A DNA stretch of 23,045 bases from Bacteroidales bacterium UBA5548 (GTDB taxonomy: Bacteria > Bacteroidota > Bacteroidia > Bacteroidales > UBA932): the NCBI GenBank assembly GCA_002425935.1, contig DINE01000030.1, positions 24,050-47,094 of the forward strand, read 5' to 3'. Position numbers and translations under genes: made by a program. This document shows, piece by piece, positions 7,749 through 14,474 of this stretch. The notes beneath the pieces were generated by a model. It was not told where the DNA came from. It was given only the letters and a program-made list of their open reading frames with translations, and did no database searches. Every line of letters starts with the position of its first letter. Positions within the stretch are counted from its first letter, which is position 1.

Positions 7749-9269
7749 TTATCTTATCTGTACTTTAACCGGTTTACTTTCGTTATATAATCTGTCAAGA
7801 GCCGAAACATAGTAAACAAAATTATCGTCTTTAACCTCACCTGCAGAGAATGAACTTTCACCTGTAAGTGCAATTATTGCATCACCCTTAGTAAAATCTG
7901 CCTTCTCATTTTTACCAAACCTGTAAACTACATGATATTTTGCAGCAGGTTTATCCTTACCGGATGGAGTTGCGCTCTTCCATGTAATTACCAGTTTACC
8001 ATCTTTATACTGACCTTCGGCTGAAAGCGGAGAGTCGGGAGCATCAACAGGGAATCCGTTAAGGGCAGGAACTAATGCAGGATTTGGGTAGAGTTTTTGA
8101 ACTACTTCGTTAATTCCAAGACGGTTATCTTTAAAGTTTTTGGCGTTAAAGTAACAGGCTCCCTGATATGCGGGCATTTGTCTTATTATCTCTGCCTGCA
8201 TTCTGATCTGATCTGCCGACCTCCAGTCAGGAATTCGTGCATCCTTTTCAAGGCGGTAGGTTCCAAGACCCGCATAGACAGGTGTACCATTGCTGTAGTC
8301 CTGCCACCAGTCTGCAAGCACCTTAAAGTCAGCCGCCTCGTACCCTATGTTGAAATAGAGCTGGGGTAAAACATAGTCAAGCCACCCCTTCTCCATCCAA
8401 AGCAGAAGGTCGGCATGAAGATGATCATAGTTTGTATAACCATAACTCTTTGTATCGGAACCTCTTGGATCTTCTCTTTTATTTCTCCAGACTGCATATG
8501 GGCTAATTCCGTACTTTACAAAAGGTTTTACCGATTTAATAGTATCCCTTAGCATCTCTATGACAAGATCGACATTCTCTCTTCTCCATGCCATCTTATC
8601 TTCTGCTTTGTAACCTCTGCTGTGAAGTTCGAATGATTTTGAATCTTCGAAATCGTTGTTGGGATAAAAGTAGTCGTCAAAATGAATTCCGTCAAGATCA
8701 TATCTTGTTACCAGATCTTTTATCACCTTTACCAGAAACTCTCTTGTTTCGGGATAGGCAGGATCAAAGTATAGCTTTTTGCCGTGTCTCACAAACAGGT
8801 CCGGTCTCTTGTTATAAATATGGTCAGGATTCATATCCTTAATGTTGGCAGTGTCCTGACTAACCCTGTAAGGATTCAGCCATGCATGCAGCTCCATCCC
8901 TCTCTTGTGAGCCTCCTTTATTGCAAACTCAAGGGGGTCATATTGGGGAACTGGCCCCTTTTTCTGATCACCTGTGAGATATATTGACCATGGTTCATAT
9001 TTTGAAACATAAAACGCATCTGCAGTAGGTCTTATCTGAAGCACAACAGCATTCATATTCAATTTCTTAAACAGATCGAAGTACTCTATCAGCTCCTTTT
9101 GCTGCTGCTCTGAACTTAAGCCCGGCTTAGAGGGCCAGTCGATGTTATTGACAGTGGCAATCCATACTGCTCTCCACTCATGCTTTCCGTCATATCCCTG
9201 TGCTCCCGAAGTACCGGTAAACGCAGCGAAAAGCAATCCCGTCATTAAAATCTTAAAAAATTTATTCAT
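7749..9269 (-). CDS. GHL10-type glycoside hydrolase with C-terminal Fn3-like domain
   Basis: The 506-residue protein starts with a signal peptide (about 1-23, ending SGA-Q) and continues with a glycosyl hydrolase-like 10 (YngK/YddW, PF02638) barrel at about 30-395. Characteristic stretches are EWRAVWIATVNNIDWP, LHAWLNPYRVS, FDPAYPETREF and DGIHFDDYFYP (193-203, acidic pair Asp198/Asp199). A fibronectin-III-like module fills about 412-506. The E. coli relative DigH (formerly YddW) cleaves peptidoglycan glycan strands lacking stem peptides; the same substrate here is inference, supported by co-location with a murein peptidase and a dipeptide epimerase. It is the first gene of the operon and should be periplasmic. 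Confidence 0.88.
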   Translation of the reverse strand: MNKFFKILMTGLLFAAFTGTSGAQGYDGKHEWRAVWIATVNNIDWPSKPGLSSEQQQKELIEYFDLFKKLNMNAVVLQIRPTADAFYVSKYEPWSIYLTGDQKKGPVPQYDPLEFAIKEAHKRGMELHAWLNPYRVSQDTANIKDMNPDHIYNKRPDLFVRHGKKLYFDPAYPETREFLVKVIKDLVTRYDLDGIHFDDYFYPNNDFEDSKSFELHSRGYKAEDKMAWRRENVDLVIEMLRDTIKSVKPFVKYGISPYAVWRNKREDPRGSDTKSYGYTNYDHLHADLLLWMEKGWLDYVLPQLYFNIGYEAADFKVLADWWQDYSNGTPVYAGLGTYRLEKDARIPDWRSADQIRMQAEIIRQMPAYQGACYFNAKNFKDNRLGINEVVQKLYPNPALVPALNGFPVDAPDSPLSAEGQYKDGKLVITWKSATPSGKDKPAAKYHVVYRFGKNEKADFTKGDAIIALTGESSFSAGEVKDDNFVYYVSALDRLYNESKPVKVQIR

Positions 9270-9304
9270 AGCGGTTTAAACTTTTTGGGGTTAGTATATC
9301 CTTA

Positions 9305-9312
9305 CAAAGATA
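9305..9312 (-). promoter_or_regulatory. Predicted -7 box of the murein operon
   Basis: On the minus strand this reads TATCTTTG, a perfect TAnnTTTG, 35 bases before the GHL10 start codon. No clear -33 TTTG is found at 19-23 bases. It is separated by one base from the divergent -7 box at 9314-9321. Confidence 0.5.
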
Positions 9313-9313
9313 C

Positions 9314-9321
9314 TATATTTG
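9314..9321 (+). promoter_or_regulatory. Predicted -7 box of the YhcH-type gene
   Basis: TATATTTG is a perfect TAnnTTTG located 17 bases before the start codon at 9339, implying a very short leader. A weak -33 candidate, TTAG (9291-9294), lies 19 bases upstream. Confidence 0.5.
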
Positions 9322-9338
9322 CATAAATTTCTTTAATT

Positions 9339-9797
9339 ATGATAGTCGATTCTTTGAAAGGTTTTGAGAGGTACCTAAGCCTGCATGACAGGTTCAGCCA
9401 CGCATATGAATTTTTAAAAAAGAGCTCTCTTGAGACGCTTCCGGCAGGGGAATACCCGATTAAAGGCAGAGAGGTATACTGTACAATCTGGGAGGGGGAG
9501 GCAAAAGGTCTTGACCTGCCCAAACTTGAGGTGCACGACTCCTATCTTGACGTACACATATTACTTGAGGGGACCGAGACAATAGGGCACAAAGACAGAA
9601 GTCGTTGCAACGGGGACAATATTCCTTACGATAATGAGAAAGATATTGCATTCCTTGAAGAGGATCCCGAATCATTTGTAACTCTGGGCCCCGGCAATAT
9701 TGCAATTATTTTTCCTTACGATGCCCACGCACCGCTTATAGGTACTGGCAAAATAAAGAAGGCCGTTATAAAAATATTAATGCAACCTGTGGTATAG
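9339..9797 (+). CDS. YhcH/YjgK/YiaL (DUF386) family cupin-like sugar protein
   Basis: The 152-residue protein matches the YhcH/EbgC-like family, whose members bind a metal in a beta-barrel and act on sugars; E. coli YhcH (NanQ) is reported as an N-acetylneuraminate anomerase. The family core is visible as LEVHDSYLDVHILLEGTE (63-80), with Glu64, His66 and His73, plus FPYDAHAP (125-132) with His130; these are the likely metal-site residues. There is no signal peptide, so it is cytoplasmic. It diverges from the murein operon and is followed without a gap by a radical SAM gene. The sugar it acts on is not evident; an amino sugar released from cell wall is possible but unproven. Confidence 0.87.
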   Translation: MIVDSLKGFERYLSLHDRFSHAYEFLKKSSLETLPAGEYPIKGREVYCTIWEGEAKGLDLPKLEVHDSYLDVHILLEGTETIGHKDRSRCNGDNIPYDNEKDIAFLEEDPESFVTLGPGNIAIIFPYDAHAPLIGTGKIKKAVIKILMQPVV

Positions 9798-10736
9798 ATG
9801 CGATACCCCGGTAACAGAAGATTCAACACATATGTGGGTTATCACAAAATGAAGTATGGCAGCCGCCTGCAGAAAATTGTGATTGACGCCGGTTTTACAT
9901 GTCCAAACAGAGACGGAACTGTCGCTACGGGAGGGTGCACATATTGCAATAACGATGCTTTTCACCCCTCATACAGCACCCCCGACAAAAGCATTACACT
10001 GCAGCTGGAAGAGGGCATCGAATTTCACAAACGGCGATACAGGACTGCAGAAAAATATCTGGCTTATTTTCAACCCTACTCTAACACAAACGCCTCGTTG
10101 GATATACTTATAAGGTTGTATGGCGAGGCACTCCGACACCCAATGGTAGCAGGGCTGGTAATAGGAACGAGACCGGACTGTGTTGATGATGAAAAACTGA
10201 AGTATCTGTCCGATATTGCAAAAGAGAAGGTTGTGGTTGTTGAATACGGGATAGAATCAGTTTACAACAAAACACTTGAAAGGATAAACAGGGGACACAC
10301 ATTCGAGCAGGCATCAGAGGCAATTTTCAAAACCGCATCTTTCGGGCTTGATCAGGGGGCACATTTTATCCTCGGATTACCCGGAGAGACTCCGGAGATG
10401 ATGATGGCTGTTGCAGATGAGATAAACAGACTTCCACTACAGTCAGTCAAATTTCACCAGCTTCAGATAGTGACAGGGACTGCAATGGAGAAAGATTATT
10501 CAGATAATCCGCAAGACTTTTACCGATTCGGACTTGAAGAGTATATAGACTTCTTTATTGATATTCTCGAAAGGCTGAGACCGGATGTATATATTGAAAG
10601 GTTCGCCGGTGAGATGCCGCCAAGGTTCGTCAAGGATAACCCCTGGGGCTTTGTTCGAAATGTAGAACTCATAAGAATGCTTGAAAAGCGCCTTGAGGAG
10701 CGCGATACATTTCAGGCTAGGCTCTTCGGACAATAA
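9798..10736 (+). CDS. Radical SAM protein, YhcC type (TIGR01212)
   Basis: The 312-residue cytoplasmic protein has an N-terminal iron-sulfur signature Cys35-x11-Cys47-x2-Cys50 within CPNRDGTVATGGCTYC, the pattern of the Elp3-like/YhcC radical SAM group. Further family stretches are YFQPYSNTNA, GTRPDC (about 122-127), VVVEYGIES and FHQLQIVTGTAMEKDY. The start codon abuts the stop codon of the YhcH-type gene, so the pair is co-transcribed. The reaction catalysed by YhcC proteins is not settled to my knowledge, so I give no substrate. The end is intact, with guaB's promoter beginning within about 15 bases of the stop codon. Confidence 0.92.
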   Translation: MRYPGNRRFNTYVGYHKMKYGSRLQKIVIDAGFTCPNRDGTVATGGCTYCNNDAFHPSYSTPDKSITLQLEEGIEFHKRRYRTAEKYLAYFQPYSNTNASLDILIRLYGEALRHPMVAGLVIGTRPDCVDDEKLKYLSDIAKEKVVVVEYGIESVYNKTLERINRGHTFEQASEAIFKTASFGLDQGAHFILGLPGETPEMMMAVADEINRLPLQSVKFHQLQIVTGTAMEKDYSDNPQDFYRFGLEEYIDFFIDILERLRPDVYIERFAGEMPPRFVKDNPWGFVRNVELIRMLEKRLEERDTFQARLFGQ

Positions 10737-10748
10737 CCATTTTTTCAT

Positions 10749-10756
10749 TACCTTTG
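10749..10756 (+). promoter_or_regulatory. Predicted -7 box of the guaB operon
   Basis: TACCTTTG is a perfect TAnnTTTG 30 bases before the chosen guaB start codon. A -33 box would fall within the last codons of the preceding gene and is not a good match. The box overlaps a TTG (10754) that could otherwise be taken as a guaB start; transcription would begin downstream of that TTG. Confidence 0.5.
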
Positions 10757-10786
10757 CAGATTATAAAAAACACACTTATGCAATCA

Positions 10787-12247
10787 ATGGCCAATTTAAT
10801 TATCCCCGAAGGACTTACCTTCGATGACGTTCTTCTTGTACCGGCAAGGAGTGAGGTGCTTCCCAGAGATGTAGATGTGAGCGCACAATTTTCAAGAGAG
10901 ATCAGAATCAGCTCTCCTGTCGTTTCCGCCGCTATGGATACCGTTACAGAGGCAGCACTTGCAATTGAAATTGCCCGTGAAGGAGGTATCGGGGTAATTC
11001 ACAAAAATATGACCATCGAAATGCAGATGGAGCATGTGAGAAAGGTGAAGCGTGCAGAGAATGGAATGATATACGATCCGGTTACTATTCACAAAGACGG
11101 AACCGTAGGTGATGCACTCTTTCTAATGAAGGAGAATAAGATAGGAGGAATTCCGGTAGTTGACGAAACTAGGCGCCTGATCGGAATTGTAACAAACAGG
11201 GATTTGAGGTTTGTTGACAATATGAAGACCCCTATTTCTGAGATTATGACAAAAGAGAATCTTGTTACAGCCGTCAGAGGAACAGATCTTCAACAGGCCT
11301 CGGCAATTCTTAAAAATCATAAAATCGAAAAACTTCCGGTAATAGATGAAAACGGAATTCTTATAGGACTTCTTACCTATAAGGATATTACAAAAATAAA
11401 AGACAATCCGCAGGCGAGCAAAGACGAGAAGGGAAGGCTAAGGGTAGCCGCTGCAGTTGGAGTTAGTTCAGACACCCTTTTAAAGGTAGAGAAGCTAATA
11501 TCGGTAGATACCGATGCAATTGTTGTTGATACGGCGCACGGTCACTCGGTTGGAGTTCTTGAGACTATCAAAAAGATCAAGCAGGCATTTCCAAAATTGC
11601 AGCTGATTGCAGGAAACATTGCAACTGCCGAGGCGGCCAAAGCTCTTGCAGAGTGTAATGTTGACGGAGTTAAGGTGGGAATCGGTCCAGGTTCAATATG
11701 CACAACTCGTGTAATTGCCGGAGTGGGAGTTCCTCAGCTTACTGCAATTATGCTTGCCGCTCAGGCGCTTAAAGGAACAGGCATTCCTATCATTGCAGAT
11801 GGAGGTATAAGATATTCAGGTGATATTGTAAAAGCTCTTGCGGGTGGTGCCAGCACAATTATGGCAGGTTCGCTTTTCGCAGGGGTTGAAGAGTCTCCTG
11901 GAGACACGATTATCCTGAATGGCAGAAAGTTCAAATCATACAGGGGCATGGGCTCGCTTGAGGCTATGCAGCAGGGCTCAAAGGACAGATATTTCCAGGA
12001 TATGGAGGAGGATGTCAAAAAGCTGGTTCCTGAGGGAATCGTTGCGCAGGTGCCATACAAGGGAACTCTTAGCGAGGTGGTTTACCAACTTGTCGGAGGA
12101 CTCCGTGCAGGTATGGGATATTGTGGCGCAAAAAACATCGAAGAGCTGAGAGGTGCACAGTTTGTAAGGATTACATCTGCAGGTGTGGTAGAGAATCACC
12201 CACACGATGTTACCATTACAAGAGAGTCTCCGAATTACACAAGGTAG
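10787..12247 (+). CDS. guaB: Inosine-5'-monophosphate dehydrogenase
   Basis: GuaB oxidises IMP to XMP with NAD+, the committing step of guanine nucleotide synthesis, in the cytoplasm. From MANLIIPEGLTFDDVLLVPA the protein has 486 residues, close to the E. coli enzyme (488), and the catalytic cysteine in GPGSICTTR falls at residue 305, the same number as in E. coli. Two CBS domains occupy about 95-210, with the KLPVIDENGILIGLLTYKDI stretch in the second. The later GMGSLEAM flap precedes a C-terminal block. An ATG at 10778 is an alternative start. A longer TTG start at 10754 is unlikely because it lies inside the -7 box. It leads an operon whose next gene begins directly after its stop codon. 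Confidence 0.97.
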   Translation: MANLIIPEGLTFDDVLLVPARSEVLPRDVDVSAQFSREIRISSPVVSAAMDTVTEAALAIEIAREGGIGVIHKNMTIEMQMEHVRKVKRAENGMIYDPVTIHKDGTVGDALFLMKENKIGGIPVVDETRRLIGIVTNRDLRFVDNMKTPISEIMTKENLVTAVRGTDLQQASAILKNHKIEKLPVIDENGILIGLLTYKDITKIKDNPQASKDEKGRLRVAAAVGVSSDTLLKVEKLISVDTDAIVVDTAHGHSVGVLETIKKIKQAFPKLQLIAGNIATAEAAKALAECNVDGVKVGIGPGSICTTRVIAGVGVPQLTAIMLAAQALKGTGIPIIADGGIRYSGDIVKALAGGASTIMAGSLFAGVEESPGDTIILNGRKFKSYRGMGSLEAMQQGSKDRYFQDMEEDVKKLVPEGIVAQVPYKGTLSEVVYQLVGGLRAGMGYCGAKNIEELRGAQFVRITSAGVVENHPHDVTITRESPNYTR

Positions 12248-13117
12248 ATGAGATTTTTTACGGCAATAGTACTTCTGCTTACAGTAACATCCTGTAAATT
12301 ACTGGAGTTTCGCTCCGGAGACGAAGTTGTTGCCCGTGTTGGAGACCATTACCTCTACAAAGACGAGATTAAAAATCTGATTCCGGCCGGGACTCCATTC
12401 AGTGACAGTATAATGATGTTGCGTCAGTATGTAAATTCCTGGGCATTAAAATATTTGCTGCTTTCAAAAGCTGAGACTGAGCTCTCAAAGAGCGACAAAG
12501 ATGTTGAACAGGAGCTAGAAGATTACAGGAATTCACTTTTGGTCTACCGTTATGAGAGACAGTATATAGATACACGTCTTGATACAATGGTTACCGATAA
12601 AGAGGCAAGAGAGTATTACGATGAGAACTCCGGCAATATAACTGTAAGGAATTCGGTAGTGAAGGCAAGGGTAGTCAAGATCTCTTCGTCATCCCCAAAT
12701 CTGGCAAGAATTAAAAGCATGTACCGGGCAGAGGCGCTTGAAGATATTGACGAACTTGAGAGAATCTGCTATAATTCAGCCGAGAGATACAATAATTTTG
12801 AAAATAAATGGGTCGATCTTGCAAATGTGGCAAGAGAATTGCCTCTTGATCTCTTCAGATGCGAAGAGATTCTCAGATCCTCCTCATACATTGAGGTTCA
12901 GGACTCACTTTACACCTATTTTGCCTATTTTCCGCAGAAGATAGCACCGGACGGTAAACCTCCTTATGAGTATTATCTGCCAAGAATAAAGGAGATTATA
13001 GTAAGCAGACGTAAGCAGGAGTTAATTGCGAAACTTGAAAAAGACCTTATAAAAGAGGCACTGGAAAACAACAGAATAAAACTGAACATTAACGATAATA
13101 CCCGAAATGAAAAATAG
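12248..13117 (+). CDS. SurA/PpiC-like lipoprotein, parvulin core degenerate or absent
   Basis: A 289-residue predicted lipoprotein with lipobox VTSC (Cys16). After the anchor, residues 27-150 resemble the N-terminal region of SurA-type chaperones: VVARVGDHYLYKDEI, a helical stretch, and TDKEAREYYDENSGN. In this family a parvulin domain normally follows, but the segment after KARVVKIS shows none of the usual glycine-rich parvulin blocks, so isomerase activity is doubtful. The last third is helical and charged. It starts directly after guaB and overlaps the next gene by 11 bases, between guaB and a clear SurA-like gene. A periplasmic chaperone role in outer-membrane protein assembly is an inference from similarity and position. 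Confidence 0.75.
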   Translation: MRFFTAIVLLLTVTSCKLLEFRSGDEVVARVGDHYLYKDEIKNLIPAGTPFSDSIMMLRQYVNSWALKYLLLSKAETELSKSDKDVEQELEDYRNSLLVYRYERQYIDTRLDTMVTDKEAREYYDENSGNITVRNSVVKARVVKISSSSPNLARIKSMYRAEALEDIDELERICYNSAERYNNFENKWVDLANVARELPLDLFRCEEILRSSSYIEVQDSLYTYFAYFPQKIAPDGKPPYEYYLPRIKEIIVSRRKQELIAKLEKDLIKEALENNRIKLNINDNTRNEK

Positions 13118-14474
13118 CTTATTAAAAACAATTGTAACAGCAGTAGCAATACTTTCAGTATCCTCTGCTTTTTCACAGAGATATGAAAAGGGGCTGATAG
13201 ACAAGACGATTGCCCTGATAGGCAACGACATGATTCAGCTCTCTGCCCTTGAAGCCGAGGTTCAGATGATGATGCTGCAGGGTATTACTTCGGACAGGAA
13301 CATCAGATGCACTGTTCTTGAGAATATGCTCATTCAAAAGCTTTTTCTAACGCAGGCAAGGCTCGACAGTATTCAGGTGAATCCATCTCAGGTAGAGAGT
13401 GAACTTAGCCGAAGAATTGACGATGTTCTGTCTAAACTCGGCGGAGAGAAGGCGGCTGAGGAGTACTTCAAGAAACCACTTTTCCGCCTCAGAGAGGAGT
13501 GGAGAGAGGCGCTCACCGAACAATTTCTTACCCATGAGATGAGAAACAATGTTGCTGCAAAGGCACCCGATTTGAGTCCGTCCGATGTGGAAAAGTTTTA
13601 CAAAAACACCCCTAAGGATTCGCTCCCTGAAATTTCAACACAGTACAAATTCCGTCATATAGTTCAGTATCCTGATAAAGAGCAGGCAGTTCTCGCCGTT
13701 AAAGAGAGGCTGTTAAGTTTCCGCGAAAGGGTAATGAAGGGAGAGAGGTTCAGCACTCTTGCAACTCTATATTCTCAGGATCCCGAAAGTTCAAAGAGAG
13801 GCGGAGAGCTTGGCATGGCCTCAAGGAGTGTATTTCTTCCGGCTTTTTCAGATGCGGCTATGGCTCTTAAAGAGGGTCAGGTATCTCAGATTATTGAAAC
13901 AGAGTACGGTTTCCACCTGATTCAGATGATAAAAAAAGAGGGAGAGATGTTTAATGCAAGGCATATCCTTCTTAAACCTGAATTCACCAACGATGACAGG
14001 ACAAAAGCTTTCAACAAGCTTGACAGTATCAAAACTCTTATCCAAAATGATAGTTTAAACTTTGAACAGGCAGCCAGAAAATTTTCACACGACATTAAAT
14101 CATTTGTTAACGGAGGCCTTGTGGCAGATAAATATTCAGGATCTGCATATTTTGAGAAAGACCAGCTTAAACCTGCAGATTATCTCATTATTAAAGATCT
14201 TAAAGAGGGCGAAATATCCGAACCTTTCCAGACCACAGACGATGAGGGACAGAGTGGCAATACAGTATATAAAATAATTATGGTAGAGAAGATAATACCT
14301 TCACATATTGCCAATTTCAAAGATGACTACAGCGTGCTGCTTGCAGAAGCCAAGAACAGAGCAGCATTGGATGAGATAAATAAGTTTATCGAAAAGAAAA
14401 AAGAGTCCACATTTATCAGAATTGATCCTATTTTTCACAATTGTCCCTTCCTCAAAGAGGGTTGGCTTAAATGA
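13107..14474 (+). CDS. SurA-like periplasmic peptidyl-prolyl isomerase/chaperone
   Basis: The 455-residue protein has a cleavable signal peptide (about 1-23, SSAFS-Q), an N-terminal chaperone domain with two SurA-like helices (about 30-165), and two parvulin-like regions at about 178-285 and 285-395. The first is well conserved: YKFRHIVQ, LATLYSQDPESSKRGGELG, ALKEGQVSQIIETEYGFHLIQM. The second starts FNARHILLKPEF. SurA proteins escort outer-membrane beta-barrel proteins, including the LPS translocon. The start overlaps the preceding lipoprotein gene by 11 bases, and its stop overlaps the next gene through ATGA, so the three are translationally coupled. The OstA-like neighbour supports a role in LPS transport or outer-membrane biogenesis. 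Confidence 0.93.
   Translation: MKNSLLKTIVTAVAILSVSSAFSQRYEKGLIDKTIALIGNDMIQLSALEAEVQMMMLQGITSDRNIRCTVLENMLIQKLFLTQARLDSIQVNPSQVESELSRRIDDVLSKLGGEKAAEEYFKKPLFRLREEWREALTEQFLTHEMRNNVAAKAPDLSPSDVEKFYKNTPKDSLPEISTQYKFRHIVQYPDKEQAVLAVKERLLSFRERVMKGERFSTLATLYSQDPESSKRGGELGMASRSVFLPAFSDAAMALKEGQVSQIIETEYGFHLIQMIKKEGEMFNARHILLKPEFTNDDRTKAFNKLDSIKTLIQNDSLNFEQAARKFSHDIKSFVNGGLVADKYSGSAYFEKDQLKPADYLIIKDLKEGEISEPFQTTDDEGQSGNTVYKIIMVEKIIPSHIANFKDDYSVLLAEAKNRAALDEINKFIEKKKESTFIRIDPIFHNCPFLKEGWLK

Noticed and set aside
9302..9523. Minus-strand 73-codon frame covering the YhcH-type start
   Set aside because: It covers the divergent promoter region and the 5' part of a clear family gene; no resemblance to any protein.
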